This document shows positions 17,785 through 27,155 of a DNA stretch of 64,000 nt, piece by piece. The position numbers were made by a program, and so were the translations under genes. The notes under the pieces are model-generated. The model made no database searches. It saw only the letters and a list, made by a program, of their open reading frames with translations, and was not told the DNA's origin. The stretch's first letter is position 1, and each line of letters opens with the position of its first letter. The DNA lies in contig SVJQ01000001.1 in assembly GCA_015068905.1 (NCBI GenBank), positions 1-64,000 on the forward strand, in the 5' to 3' direction. The DNA comes from Oscillospiraceae bacterium. Lineage in GTDB: Bacteria; Bacillota; Clostridia; UBA1381; UBA9506.

Positions 17785-18705
17785 ATGAAAGCATTTTTTA
17801 TATCAATGATTACAACAGTTTTGGTTGTTGCGTTGCTGTTTTTGGGTTTGCAAGCAGCGGAGATTTTTTGGGGTACGAGTCTTTCTGATGAAATAGCCAG
17901 ATTCCTCGATAAAGCAACCGACGATAAAATAAATATTTTGTGTCTGGGGCTTGATAAGGACGGAATCCGTTCAGATGTTATTATGGTTGTGTCCATTGAC
18001 CCGGATACGGAGCAGATTAATATTTTATCTATCCCCCGTGATACCAGAGTGAAGTATCCGAACGGAAAGTATGACAAAATCAATCACGCTATGGGCTACA
18101 AAAAGCCGGAGGAGACCATTATCGGTCTGGTTAAAAATGTAACAGGTATGCCCATTCACTATTATTGTGAAATTGATTTTGAGGGCTTTCGTAACGTGAT
18201 TGATATCTTAGGCGGCGTTGAGTTTGACGTGCCGATGGATATGCATTATGACGACCCGACTCAGGATTTACACATTCACGTCAATAAAGGTTTTCAAAAG
18301 CTTGACGGTAAGCAGGCGGAAGGTGTTGTGCGCTATCGTGCGGGTTATGCTACCGGTGACAGCGGCAGAATCCCTGTTCAACAGGACTTTCTCCGTGCGC
18401 TTTTCAAGCAAAAGTTAAAACCGCAGTACCTTGTCAAGGCCCCGTCTTTGATTAAAGAAATTTATGAAAATGTAGAGACGAATTTCTCAGTTGCAGATGC
18501 ACTGGACTATGTTTCAATGCTCAAAAAACTGGACGGAGAATCTATGAATACCTACATTTTGCCGGGTGGCAGTGCCTATATCGGCGGTGTTTCTTATTAC
18601 GTGCACGATGAAGAGGCAACACGGCAGATGATTTTAGAAAAGTTTGGTTATCCTGAAGAGGAAGCGAAAAAAATAGCAGAGCAGGCAGCAGCCAAAGGAG
18701 AATAA
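17785..18705 (+). CDS. LytR-CpsA-Psr (LCP) family cell-wall polymer ligase
   Basis: A 306-residue membrane-anchored extracytoplasmic enzyme that probably attaches anionic or capsular polymers to peptidoglycan. One N-terminal transmembrane helix (about residues 4-28) is followed by the LCP core: LCLGLDKDGIRSDVIMVVS, the IPRDTRVKYPNG arginine motif, KINHAMGYKKPE, and the VRYRAGYATGDSGRIPVQQDFLRAL motif with its pyrophosphate-binding arginines. GAAAGGA lies before the ATG. The stop is followed after one base by the rsmA start, so the two are cotranscribed. The polymer substrate is unknown. Confidence 0.92.
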   Translation: MKAFFISMITTVLVVALLFLGLQAAEIFWGTSLSDEIARFLDKATDDKINILCLGLDKDGIRSDVIMVVSIDPDTEQINILSIPRDTRVKYPNGKYDKINHAMGYKKPEETIIGLVKNVTGMPIHYYCEIDFEGFRNVIDILGGVEFDVPMDMHYDDPTQDLHIHVNKGFQKLDGKQAEGVVRYRAGYATGDSGRIPVQQDFLRALFKQKLKPQYLVKAPSLIKEIYENVETNFSVADALDYVSMLKKLDGESMNTYILPGGSAYIGGVSYYVHDEEATRQMILEKFGYPEEEAKKIAEQAAAKGE

Positions 18706-18706
18706 G

Positions 18707-19567
18707 ATGGATTTTTCTTCAAAAAAAGCTGTTAGAAATCAGCTTGCCGGTGAGGGCCTTCGACCGAAAAAAGGGCTGGGGCAGAATTTTCTGACTGATG
18801 AATCTGTACTTTCAGATATTGTGTCGGCGGCAGAACTTGATGCAGACAGCTGTGTGTTGGAAATTGGTCCCGGCATGGGCGTTTTAACCCGTGAACTGGC
18901 AAAAACAGCAGGCAAGGTAGTGGCGGTTGAAATTGACACGACTATTTTGCCGGTGCTTTCAAAAAATTTGGCTGAATTTGATAATGTGTCGGTGATTAAT
19001 CAGGATATCTTAAAGGTTGACTTAGACGCACTTTTTACAGAACATTTTGGTGACAGACCTGTTAAGGTTATTGCCAATTTGCCCTATTACATAACCACGC
19101 CGATTATTATGAAACTGTTAGAGCATTCGCGCATCGCATCCATTGTGGTTATGATTCAGCGAGAGGTTGCCCGCAGGCTTTCAGCAAAAGCCGGGTCAAA
19201 GGATTTTGGCGCCATTACATTGGCGGTTGATTATCGTGCTGTGGCAGAGCCTGTTCGCGATGTACCGCCGGAGGCTTTTATGCCCGCACCGAAGGTCTGG
19301 TCTTCGGTGATTCGTTTAGTGCGACGTGAGGCACCGCCTGTCACGGTGTTAAATGAAAAACATTTCTTTGACCTGATTAAAGGCGCCTTTTCTCAACGGC
19401 GCAAAACCTTTGTAAACAGCGTGGGCAGTTATCCGGCACTTAACACGAATAAGGAAGAGGTTAAAGCAATTTTAGAAACATTAAATATTTCTGAAACTGT
19501 CCGCGGCGAGGCGCTTGATATTGAGGCGTATGCAAACATATCAAATGAGATGGTAAAGGGAATGTAA
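18707..19567 (+). CDS. rsmA: 16S rRNA dimethyladenosine transferase RsmA (KsgA)
   Basis: Dimethylates A1518 and A1519 of 16S rRNA during 30S assembly. The 286-residue protein begins with the usual KKGLGQNFLTDE, has the SAM motif EIGPGMGVLTRELA near residue 48 and the catalytic NLPYYITTPI near residue 124. The C-terminal helical domain with FSQRRKT is complete. It follows the LCP gene directly and ends in a strong terminator. Confidence 0.96.
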   Translation: MDFSSKKAVRNQLAGEGLRPKKGLGQNFLTDESVLSDIVSAAELDADSCVLEIGPGMGVLTRELAKTAGKVVAVEIDTTILPVLSKNLAEFDNVSVINQDILKVDLDALFTEHFGDRPVKVIANLPYYITTPIIMKLLEHSRIASIVVMIQREVARRLSAKAGSKDFGAITLAVDYRAVAEPVRDVPPEAFMPAPKVWSSVIRLVRREAPPVTVLNEKHFFDLIKGAFSQRRKTFVNSVGSYPALNTNKEEVKAILETLNISETVRGEALDIEAYANISNEMVKGM

Positions 19568-19585
19568 AAAAAGTCCAGAATGCAA

Positions 19586-19625
19586 AAAAGGCGATGTAAA
19601 ACTATATTTTTACATCGCCTTTTTG
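19586..19625 (+). terminator. Terminator after rsmA
   Basis: AAAAGGCGATGTAAAA pairs perfectly with TTTTACATCGCCTTTT around a 6-base loop and continues into T. Confidence 0.9.
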
Positions 19626-19747
19626 TGTGTTTAAAAATGTGATAATTTTTCTTAAAGAAACATATACTATCAGTGATTGGCATCGGATAAATTGTTGAAT
19701 TTTGTTTGACGCCATATTTGCCGTATCATTTTATGAGGAGGAAAATC

Positions 19748-19900
19748 ATGAAAAGCAAAATTTTAATAGCTGTTGTGGCCATTATGATTACAGCAAGTAG
19801 CTTAGTGGGCTGCAATGCAATGAAGCAGGGTATGGATGAGGTTATGCCCTCTGATACCCCTTCAACCCAGTCCAAGGCATCGCCGATTATGGGTAATTAA
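19748..19900 (+). CDS. Small secreted lipoprotein, 50 residues
   Basis: A 50-residue peptide with a basic start (MKSKILIAVVAIMITASSLVGC) and the lipobox LVGC, so it should be lipid-anchored outside the membrane after cleavage before Cys22. The remaining 28 residues are short and unstructured, with no known domain. AGGAGG lies seven bases before ATG 19748. It is followed by its own bidirectional terminator. Such tiny lipoproteins are of unknown function. Confidence 0.65.
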   Translation: MKSKILIAVVAIMITASSLVGCNAMKQGMDEVMPSDTPSTQSKASPIMGN

Positions 19901-19901
19901 A

Positions 19902-19935
19902 AAAACAGCTGTGACGATTGTCACAGCTGCTTTTT
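19902..19935. terminator. Bidirectional terminator between small lipoprotein and flavin reductase
   Basis: CAGCTGTGAC pairs with GTCACAGCTG around GATT, with A-runs on the left and T-runs on the right, so it can serve both convergent genes. Confidence 0.85.
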
Positions 19936-19940
19936 TAATT

Positions 19941-20450
19941 TCAGTCTTTTTTTAATACCTTTACAATTTCACCAATATATACTGTGTGATAATCCTTGTC
20001 GGGGTAAATTTTGGCATCAATTTCCGGCACTAAAATGGCATCGGGATTGACGGTGCCTGCATATAATTTTTTACAGATGATAACCAGATTGCCTTCTTCA
20101 AAATAAGGTGCGCCTTCTGCGTGGGAGGTAGTAAAACCGCATTTTGCGATTTTATCCTCGTCACGACCGCTGACGGTGCCGAAATATTGTAAATCCTTTT
20201 TGTAGCTTTCATCAAAAAAGGTCAGTGAAAAATAATCGCCGGCGTCTAAAAATTCCTTGGTGTAGCGCTGGGGGCGAACAAAGCCGAAGACTACGTTTTT
20301 GTTCCACAAAACGCCAACACCACCCCAGGAAGCGGTCATGGCATTGACGCCATCATCTTTTTCAGCGCCAATCAACATCCATTCCTTACCAATCATGGTA
20401 AAGGGATTTTTTTCAATCTGTTCAGGTGTGATTTCGTAAAATTGACTCAT
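19941..20450 (-). CDS. Flavin reductase family protein
   Basis: A 169-residue FMN-binding split-barrel protein of the flavin-reductase-like family, probably NAD(P)H- or ferredoxin-dependent. Family features are the N-terminal NAMTASWGGVGVLWNKNVVFGFVRPQRYT block, which binds the FMN phosphate, and SLTFF followed by GRDEDK. No extra domain is visible. AGGAGG precedes the ATG at 20450. It follows spmB by 21 bases on the same strand and may be cotranscribed with spmAB. The physiological partner is unknown. Confidence 0.85.
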   Translation of the reverse strand: MSQFYEITPEQIEKNPFTMIGKEWMLIGAEKDDGVNAMTASWGGVGVLWNKNVVFGFVRPQRYTKEFLDAGDYFSLTFFDESYKKDLQYFGTVSGRDEDKIAKCGFTTSHAEGAPYFEEGNLVIICKKLYAGTVNPDAILVPEIDAKIYPDKDYHTVYIGEIVKVLKKD

Positions 20451-20471
20451 AATAAGTCCTCCTTCAAATAT

Positions 20472-20996
20472 TTATCGAAAAAATAGGTAACAAATCCACG
20501 TTCCTGCCAAAAGCCCTGTCAGGTCAGCACACAGTGCCGCAGGAACTGTGTGGCGGGAATTTTTAATTTTAACAGCACCGTAGTATACTGCTAAGGTGTA
20601 AAAAGTTGTTTCCGTTGACCCCATTACCACAGAGGCAATCCGCCCGACCATAGAATCAGGACCGGCACTTTGCAAAATGTCACTGACGATGGCAAGAGAG
20701 CCACTGCCGGATACCGGTCGCAACAGCGCCAAAGGCATAATTTCTGCCGGGATGCCAAGGGGCTTTGACAATGGTGCTAAAGCTAGCGTTAAAAATTCTA
20801 AGGCGCCGGAGGCACGAAATAAACTAATGGCTGTCATCAAACCGACAAGGGCCGGCAAGATAGAAAACAGGCTTTTAAGCCCCTCTTTTGCTCCAACTAA
20901 AAAAGCATCGAAAATATCGATTTTTTTAATCAAGGCATAGCCGATGACAAGTAAAAAAATGATGGGCATCACATAGGCAGAAAAGCCGGCTAGCAT
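20472..20996 (-). CDS. spmB: Spore maturation protein B
   Basis: A 174-residue multi-pass membrane protein with the nucleoside-recognition (Gate) fold. SpmA and SpmB are needed for proper spore core dehydration in Bacillus and Clostridium. Conserved stretches are FLVGAKEGLKSLFSILPALVGLM and LLRPVSGSGSLAIVSDIL. I place the start at ATG 20996, which overlaps the spmA stop by seven bases behind AAAGGGGG; a longer frame from 21080 would add an atypical basic N-terminus inside spmA. Confidence 0.92.
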   Translation of the reverse strand: MLAGFSAYVMPIIFLLVIGYALIKKIDIFDAFLVGAKEGLKSLFSILPALVGLMTAISLFRASGALEFLTLALAPLSKPLGIPAEIMPLALLRPVSGSGSLAIVSDILQSAGPDSMVGRIASVVMGSTETTFYTLAVYYGAVKIKNSRHTVPAALCADLTGLLAGTWICYLFFR

Positions 20997-21595
20997 GACA
21001 GCCGCCCCCTTTGCCGTCTGTGCCCCAACCATTTTGCGACAATTACGCCAACGCCGGCTGACATTACTGAACAGACCCATACAGGCAGAATAATGCCAAA
21101 GGGGTCAACAGAGCCGGCAGCTGACCGCAGGGTGATGACCGTAGTGGGAATCAGGCTGATGGACGCTGTGTTGATGACCACAAACATACACATTTCATCA
21201 GATGCGGTGCCGGGGGTCGGGTTGATTTTATCAAGCTCGTGCATAGCGGCAAGCCCTAAAGGCGTTGCAGCGTTAGAAAGCCCTAAAAAATTTGCCGTCA
21301 TATTCATCACCATGGCGCTGACGGCAGGGGAGTCAGGCGAAAGCTTTGGGAACAAAAGCTTTGTCAGGGGGCGAATCAGTCGAGCAAGCTTTTCTGTCAG
21401 CCCGGCACGCTTGGCTATTTCTAAAATACCTGACCAAAAACACATCATCCCTAAAAGAGAAAATGCCATAGTAACTGCTTTTTCAGCACCTGTGAGGGCG
21501 GCTTCTGCCACGGCATCTGCCTGACCGCCTATTACGCCGAAAAAAACGGCTGCGATAATCATTCCGCCCCAAATGTAACCCATCATAGACACCAC
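20990..21595 (-). CDS. spmA: Spore maturation protein A
   Basis: A 201-residue membrane protein of the nucleoside-recognition family, partner of SpmB. It has GVIGGQADAVAEAALTGAEKAV near the N-terminus, the MVMNMTANFLGLSNAATPLGL motif in the middle and a hydrophobic C-terminus. AAGAGGTGG lies upstream; either of the first two methionines could be the start. It overlaps spmB by seven bases, so the two are coupled. This supports a spore-forming host. Confidence 0.93.
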   Translation of the reverse strand: MVSMMGYIWGGMIIAAVFFGVIGGQADAVAEAALTGAEKAVTMAFSLLGMMCFWSGILEIAKRAGLTEKLARLIRPLTKLLFPKLSPDSPAVSAMVMNMTANFLGLSNAATPLGLAAMHELDKINPTPGTASDEMCMFVVINTASISLIPTTVITLRSAAGSVDPFGIILPVWVCSVMSAGVGVIVAKWLGHRRQRGRLSC

Positions 21596-21667
21596 CTCTT
21601 TCTCTATTAAGATATGAGAGAATAGGTGGTTATATGATGGCGGAATTTGTGTTTTGCTTTTATTTGA

Positions 21668-21702
21668 GAAGGGGAACGGTTACCGTTCCCCTTCGTTTTT
21701 TT
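21668..21702. terminator. Strong hairpin downstream of pheT
   Basis: GAAGGGGAAC pairs with GTTCCCCTTC around GGTTACC. The T-run is on the plus strand, so by polarity it is a plus-strand terminator, yet it sits where the minus-strand pheST transcript would end. Confidence 0.6.
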
Positions 21703-21727
21703 ATTATGTTTTGGTTAGAATTTGGAA

Positions 21728-24103
21728 TTATCTGAGTGTTGCACCCAGTTCCTTTTCAAGTGCTGTGAGAATATCCTGAACGGTTTCGTTGATCTCTGCA
21801 TCCGTCAGAGTTTTATCCATAGACTGCAGGGTCAGCTTATATGCCATAGATTTTTTACCCTCAGGTACCTGCTGACCTTTATAAACATCAAACAGAGTGA
21901 GGCCTGCAAACAGCTTTTTAGCCTTTTTCTTCATGATAGCTTCCACATCTGCCGCCAGCACTGTGTCATCTGCCAAAATGGCAAGGTCACGGGTTACTGC
22001 CGGATATTTCGGCAGGGGACTATAGGTCTTTGTGCTCTTTGCATAGGTCAAAAGGTCGGGCAGGTTAATCTGTGCCACATAAATTTCGGTGTCAATACCG
22101 TAGTTATCACAAACATCGGGGTGAATCTGACCCAGTACGCCGATTTCCTTTTTACCTACTAAAATACTTGTGCAGCGACCGGGGTGGAAGGTGGGGTTTT
22201 CACTTTCGGGAACAAACCGTGCGCCGGAAAGACCAACACCGTCAAACAGGGTCTCTACAATGCCCTTAGCATCAAAAAAGTCACAAGCACCGTACATTCC
22301 TAAAGAAACAACCTTACGTTCTTCAGGCAGCTTGCCGGCATCCTCATCAGGGATGTAAATGGTAGCAAGCTCAAACAGTTTAGCACTTTCAGCCTTAAAG
22401 TTCCGGTTGCGAGCCAGCGTCTCCAGCATAGAGTGGATAGCGGTGGTACGCATAATAGAATTTTCTTCACCCAAGGGGTTAGAAATGGTTACTGTCTTAC
22501 GCAGAGGGCTGTCAGCCGGCAGGCAAAGTTTGTCAAACAGATTGGGGTTAGTAAAGCTATAAGTCACAATCTCGTTCATGCCGCAGGCACAAAGCAGAGT
22601 TTTGACAGTATCTTCAAGCTTCTGTGCCGGGGTTTTAACGCTGTGAGCCGTTTCGCCGCACATTAAGGTTGAAGGAATTTTATCATAGCCGTAAATACGC
22701 AGCACTTCTTCTGCTACATCGGCAAAACCCTCAATGTCCTTACGGAAGGAGGGAGGTGTTACAGTGTCTTCTGTCACAACACAGTCGAGAGCCTTTAAGG
22801 TTTTATCCATAAATGCTTTATCAATATTAGTGCCTAAGAAGTTGTTGATTCTGTCAGCGTCATAAGGAATCACGTTGGGTTCTTCCTTTGCGCCGCGGAT
22901 ATCAATCATGCCGTCAACCACTTCGCCACAGCCCAACTCTTCAACCAGCTGGCAGGCACGCAGAATTGCCGGTTCTGTATTTTCAGGGTCAAGACCCTTT
23001 TCATAGCGGGCAGAGCTTTCTGTTCTCAGGCCCAGCTTTCTGGCTGTTTTGCGAACCAGCGCACCGTTAAAGGTAGCAGACTCAAATAAAATGGTGGTGG
23101 TATCATCTTTGATTTCAGAGTTCTGACCACCCATAACACCGGCAACGCCGACGGGTTTTACGCCGTCACAAATCATCAGCATAGAGTCATCCAAGGTGCG
23201 TTCAATATCATCAAGTGTTGTTAAGGTTTCGCCGGCTTTGGCGCGGCGCACGTTAACAGCAGCGCCTTCTAAATCACGCAGGTCAAAGGCGTGCATAGGC
23301 TGACCATATTCCAGCATGATATAATTTGTAATGTCAACAATGTTAGAAATAGCACGAATACCGCAAGCCTTTAAGCGGTCCTGCATCCACTTGGGAGAGG
23401 GGCCGATTTTAACGTTTTTAACCACCTTACCGCAGTAACGCATGCAACCTTCTTTGTCATCCACAGAGATGGATACATAGTCAGAAATGTCGCCGCCACA
23501 GCCTTTAACGGTGGGCTTTAGCAGGTTAAAGGGCTTATCGAAGGTGACAGCCGTTTCACGGGCAAGACCGATGACAGACAAGCAGTCCGGGCGGTTTGAG
23601 GTGATTTCAAATTCAACAATGTTCTCGTTTAAGCCAAAAACTTCACGAATGTCTGTACCTGCAACGAGGGCATCGTCTAAAATCAAAATGCCGTATTCAG
23701 CATCAGGAAAGTCAGCTTCTGTCATGCCCAGTTCTTCATAAGAGCAGAGCATACCGGCAGATTCAACGCCGCGAAGCTTGCCGGTTTTGATTTTTGTGCC
23801 GTCAGGCAGCAGGGCACCATCTAAGGCAACGGGAACAGTCTGACCGGGTTTTACGTTAGGTGCACCGGTTACAATCTGCAGAGTTTCTGTGCCTACGTCA
23901 ATTTTGCAGACAACCAGTTTATCTGCATCAGGGTGTGGGGTGATGTCTAAAATTTTACCAACCACAACGTTTAACAGCTTGTCACCGGCATTTTCAATGC
24001 CCTCGACCTTAGAACCGGTCATAGTCATGGCGTGGTTATATTCAGCGGGAGTAATCCCGGAGATATCAGTATAGTCGCTCAGCCAACTCATTGGGATTTT
24101 CAT
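21728..24103 (-). CDS. pheT: Phenylalanine-tRNA ligase beta subunit
   Basis: The 791-residue beta chain of PheRS. It has the N-terminal EMAP-like tRNA-binding domain (KILDITPHPDADKLVVCKIDVG), the B3/B4 editing domain, the B5 domain (around FRKDIEGFADVAEEVLRIYGYDKIP) and the C-terminal anticodon-binding FDX-ACB domain (YPAVTRDLAILADDTV). Length is standard. It lies 25 bases downstream of pheS under the shared T-box. Confidence 0.97.
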   Translation of the reverse strand: MKIPMSWLSDYTDISGITPAEYNHAMTMTGSKVEGIENAGDKLLNVVVGKILDITPHPDADKLVVCKIDVGTETLQIVTGAPNVKPGQTVPVALDGALLPDGTKIKTGKLRGVESAGMLCSYEELGMTEADFPDAEYGILILDDALVAGTDIREVFGLNENIVEFEITSNRPDCLSVIGLARETAVTFDKPFNLLKPTVKGCGGDISDYVSISVDDKEGCMRYCGKVVKNVKIGPSPKWMQDRLKACGIRAISNIVDITNYIMLEYGQPMHAFDLRDLEGAAVNVRRAKAGETLTTLDDIERTLDDSMLMICDGVKPVGVAGVMGGQNSEIKDDTTTILFESATFNGALVRKTARKLGLRTESSARYEKGLDPENTEPAILRACQLVEELGCGEVVDGMIDIRGAKEEPNVIPYDADRINNFLGTNIDKAFMDKTLKALDCVVTEDTVTPPSFRKDIEGFADVAEEVLRIYGYDKIPSTLMCGETAHSVKTPAQKLEDTVKTLLCACGMNEIVTYSFTNPNLFDKLCLPADSPLRKTVTISNPLGEENSIMRTTAIHSMLETLARNRNFKAESAKLFELATIYIPDEDAGKLPEERKVVSLGMYGACDFFDAKGIVETLFDGVGLSGARFVPESENPTFHPGRCTSILVGKKEIGVLGQIHPDVCDNYGIDTEIYVAQINLPDLLTYAKSTKTYSPLPKYPAVTRDLAILADDTVLAADVEAIMKKKAKKLFAGLTLFDVYKGQQVPEGKKSMAYKLTLQSMDKTLTDAEINETVQDILTALEKELGATLR

Positions 24104-24128
24104 TATCTATCTTCCTTTCTCTTACCGA

Positions 24129-25148
24129 TTAAAATTGATTTAAGAAGCGCAGGTCATTATCGTATAAATGACGCATATCATCGATGTTTAAGCGGCGCAT
24201 AACGATACGTTCAAGACCCAGACCAAAGGCAAAACCGCTGTAGACTGAGGTATCAATACCGCAACGCTCTAACACCTTAGGATGTACCATGCCGGCGCCT
24301 AACAGCTCGATAAAGCCTTCGCCTTTACAAACACGGCAACCCTTGCCGCCGCAAACGAAGCAGGAAACGTCAACTTCAGCACTTGGCTCGGTAAAGGGGA
24401 AGTGGTGGGGACGGAAGCGGAGCACAGCATCGTTTCCGTACAGGGTTTTCATAAATACCTCTAAGGTTCCCTTTAAGTCACCCATGGTGATGCCCTTGTC
24501 AACCACTAACCCCTCAATCTGATGGAAGACGGGGGAGTGGGTAGCGTCAACCGCATCGCTACGGTATACACGACCCGGCGCAATCACACGGATAGGCGGC
24601 TTCTGATTTTCCATGACGCGCACCTGAACGGAAGAAGTCTGTGAACGCAGAACCACATTGTCGTTAATATAGAAGGTATCCTGTGTATCACGGGCAGGAT
24701 GATCTGCCGGGATATTTAATGCTTCAAAGTTGTAATAGTCATATTCCACCTCAGGACCTTCCACAATAGAAAAGCCCATACCTACAAAAATATCTTTAAC
24801 CTCGTCTAAAACGGTGGTTAAGGGATGGGTTTTACCGATAACCGGCTTTTTGCCTGCCATGGTTACGTCCAAGGTTTCTTTTTTTAGTTGCTCGGTTCTG
24901 GCAGATGCTAAGAGCGCTTTCTTCTGTTTTTCAATCTCGGCTTCAATAAAGCTTCTTACCTCATTAGCAAGCTGACCAATCACAGGGCGTTCTTCTGCAG
25001 ACAGTCCACCCATACCGCGGAGAATTGCGGTCAGTTCACCTTTTTTACCTAAAAGGCTGATGCGGATATCCTCCAAATCCTGCAAGGTTTTGGCACTGGA
25101 GAGTGCATTACTTGCTTTTTCTTTCATACTTAAAAGCTGTTCTTTCAT
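24129..25148 (-). CDS. pheS: Phenylalanine-tRNA ligase alpha subunit
   Basis: The 339-residue catalytic subunit of PheRS. An N-terminal coiled coil ([16 protein letters not shown]) is followed by the class II aminoacylation core with [11 protein letters not shown], the motif 2 stretch [21 protein letters not shown] and motif 3 [23 protein letters not shown] seven bases before ATG 25148 fixes the start; an upstream in-frame codon falls in the leader. A cysteine set ([16 protein letters not shown]) typical of many bacterial PheS proteins is present. Confidence 0.97.
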   Translation of the reverse strand: MKEQLLSMKEKASNALSSAKTLQDLEDIRISLLGKKGELTAILRGMGGLSAEERPVIGQLANEVRSFIEAEIEKQKKALLASARTEQLKKETLDVTMAGKKPVIGKTHPLTTVLDEVKDIFVGMGFSIVEGPEVEYDYYNFEALNIPADHPARDTQDTFYINDNVVLRSQTSSVQVRVMENQKPPIRVIAPGRVYRSDAVDATHSPVFHQIEGLVVDKGITMGDLKGTLEVFMKTLYGNDAVLRFRPHHFPFTEPSAEVDVSCFVCGGKGCRVCKGEGFIELLGAGMVHPKVLERCGIDTSVYSGFAFGLGLERIVMRRLNIDDMRHLYDNDLRFLNQF

Positions 25149-25177
25149 TTCGTTCTCCTTTCTATACTTACGAACGG

Positions 25178-25435
25178 ACATAAAAAAGCCCGCCCCTGTA
25201 AAAGGGACGGGCATAAAGTGCTCGTGGTACCACCCTTATTCCCAAAGCAATGCTTTGGCTTCATTGACGCGTAACGTGCGTTTGCGGCGCAGTCTAATAG
25301 CTAAAAGCGTTCAAAAGCGCAGCTCCGGAGTGAAATTTCAAATCTGCCCTTAACCGGGTTTCCTCTCAGCCGGTGAAAAACCCTCTCTTTTTAGGTGGTG
25401 GCGATTCTACTTTGCTCCATCATAGCTTTTCTTTC
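25178..25435 (-). ncRNA. T-box leader (tRNA-Phe sensing) of pheST
   Basis: On the minus strand the leader shows the T-box sequence AAGGGTGGTACCACG, which pairs with the uncharged tRNA acceptor end. It is followed by a GCCCGTCCC/GGGGCGGGC terminator hairpin and TTTTTT at about 25179-25210. Upstream, Stem I has the AGTA and GAGAG elements and a plausible TTC specifier in AAATTTCACTCC. The codon TTC (Phe) agrees with the downstream genes. When tRNA-Phe is uncharged, readthrough is expected. Confidence 0.93.
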
Positions 25436-25451
25436 TTATATAACGAAAAAT

Positions 25452-25480
25452 ATTATATCATAAAGTTTATTTTTTTGCAA
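25452..25480 (-). promoter_or_regulatory. pheST promoter
   Basis: On the minus strand TTGCAA (complement of 25475-25480) precedes TATAAT (complement of 25452-25457) by 17 bases, immediately before the T-box leader. Confidence 0.7.
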
Positions 25481-25498
25481 GAGTTTTTTTTATTCCAC

Positions 25499-25759
25499 TC
25501 AGGATTCCTTTGTATTAACCGTCAGGGCTTTCACTTTAGACAGGTACATACCGATAAGGCCGAGACCGACAAAAACAGATGTGAACTTAATCACCCACGG
25601 AAAATATGTTTTATGAATCCACACACAAAGGCTGGTGGCGGCTTCGCCACCCATGCAGAAAGCAACAACAAAACCGACGAAAGATAAAGCGCCGGCCATC
25701 AGGGCAGCAAGAACACCGACAGAAAAAATGCGGAGTAGAATATCGCTTACTTTTTTCAT
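25499..25759 (-). CDS. Small two-helix membrane protein paired with TRAP permease
   Basis: An 86-residue protein with two hydrophobic helices (about residues 12-36 and 55-74) and a polar C-terminus. It has a good ribosome binding site and lies 12 bases downstream of the TRAP-type permease on the same strand, so it is almost surely cotranscribed. Its place would normally be taken by the small DctQ subunit, but DctQ has four helices and about twice the length. I do not recognise the family; it could be a reduced small subunit or an accessory peptide. Confidence 0.65.
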   Translation of the reverse strand: MKKVSDILLRIFSVGVLAALMAGALSFVGFVVAFCMGGEAATSLCVWIHKTYFPWVIKFTSVFVGLGLIGMYLSKVKALTVNTKES

Positions 25760-25771
25760 TTTTTATTCCTC

Positions 25772-27115
25772 CTATATTCCCAGTATAGGCAAAATGCCAA
25801 GCAAGCAAAGAACGGCGAGCAGGTAATGTATTCCAACCCAAATTAAACAATTCAGGGTTGTTTCTTTAAATTTTGATTCTGCAATGCCCATAGCGGTATA
25901 CATACAAAGGGCAAGAGGCGGTGTCATGCCTTCCATAGCACCGGTGATAACCGGCAGCATAACGGCAACGAGCAGAGGGTTAGCCCCTGCTGCAGCAAAA
26001 ATAGCGATAATGGTTGTGCCGAAAATTTTTGTTTGGGCAGAACCGGGAAAAACCATACCTAAAATGGCAGTGATAAGTGGCACAATAAATGCAAGGGCTA
26101 CAACTGATAAATTCCAGCTTTGTATGTACTCCCCAATGGCGACACCGATGTTTGTGGCAGCAAAGAGATTGCTGATGCAGTAGGCAAAGAAGATGGTTGC
26201 CCCAACAGGCACAATGCCTGAAACGGATTTTTTAATGGTTTCGGTAAGCTTTTCTTTGCATTTTTTTCTGTTTACAATGAGAGCATACACTGCAGCGATG
26301 CCTGGGGTGAACAGCAGAAGGCAGCTTGAGAAATTGCTTGCTCCGTCGCCGAGTCTTTCTGCAAAAAGTGTTGTTTTAAACAGATAGTCAAGCACAAAGG
26401 GCGCCAGAATAATAACAGGTAGCAGCAGATTTTTCCAGCCCTCTTTTAAAGTTTTTTTCAGGCTGGGAATTTCTTCTTTCGCCATGGGCTTTACTTTATA
26501 GTAACGGCAAAATACAAAAACAGTGAGTATTCGTTGGATAATAAACCAGATGGCAACACCCCAGCAGGCAATCCAAAATGCAGATTGAGACATTTCGCTA
26601 CCACTGAATTCGTTATAGCAGGCAAGAGCAGTTAAAATAACGCCGGATGGGGGAATCATGTTACCCATAGTGCTGCTGGCGCTTTCGATGTTGGCGGCAA
26701 GGTGTGCCGGTACGCCGGACTTTTTCATGGCAGGGATAGTAAATACACCGGTTGTTGCAACATTGCCGGCACCGCTACCGGACAGGGCACCCATAAAGGT
26801 GCTGCCGATAACAGCCGTATATGCTGCACCGCCGCGAAAACGTCCAAAAACAGAAATGATTACGTTTACAACGGAATCAATGGCGTGGGTAGCATCTAAA
26901 ATTTTTGCGAGAACCAAAAAGGCGATAATGGAGTAAAACAGAGTATCAGTACTTGTCTTACCTATGTAGGTAAAAAAGTTTTTGTATTCTCCTGTCAGAA
27001 TCACCATCAGAATGTATCCGTACAGCATACATTCATAAATGGGCCGTTTAAAGAGCAGGAAAGCTACACAGATAATGGCAAGCAGAGCCACAATAAAAAG
27101 CACTTCAATAGGCAT
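25772..27115 (-). CDS. TRAP transporter large permease subunit (DctM-like)
   Basis: A 447-residue integral membrane protein with about 12 hydrophobic segments, a member of the ion-transporter superfamily to which TRAP DctM and TAXI-TRAP permeases belong. The motif GALSGSGAGNVATTGVFTIPAMKKSGVP, read in pieces, and the later VFPGSAQTKIFG and EGMTPPLALCMYTAMG repeat match this group. It would bring in a carboxylate or similar solute with sodium. No substrate-binding protein gene lies nearby, and the only partner is an 86-residue protein. Start ATG 27115 has AAAGGAAGAG upstream. Confidence 0.85.
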   Translation of the reverse strand: MPIEVLFIVALLAIICVAFLLFKRPIYECMLYGYILMVILTGEYKNFFTYIGKTSTDTLFYSIIAFLVLAKILDATHAIDSVVNVIISVFGRFRGGAAYTAVIGSTFMGALSGSGAGNVATTGVFTIPAMKKSGVPAHLAANIESASSTMGNMIPPSGVILTALACYNEFSGSEMSQSAFWIACWGVAIWFIIQRILTVFVFCRYYKVKPMAKEEIPSLKKTLKEGWKNLLLPVIILAPFVLDYLFKTTLFAERLGDGASNFSSCLLLFTPGIAAVYALIVNRKKCKEKLTETIKKSVSGIVPVGATIFFAYCISNLFAATNIGVAIGEYIQSWNLSVVALAFIVPLITAILGMVFPGSAQTKIFGTTIIAIFAAAGANPLLVAVMLPVITGAMEGMTPPLALCMYTAMGIAESKFKETTLNCLIWVGIHYLLAVLCLLGILPILGI

Positions 27116-27155
27116 GTTTCTCTTCCTTTCTTTTTGTAATTAAAATAATCTTGCA

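Noticed and set aside
21668-21702. Ordinary minus-strand terminator of pheT
   Set aside because: The T-run is on the plus strand, so the polarity is wrong, and I only list it as a hairpin.
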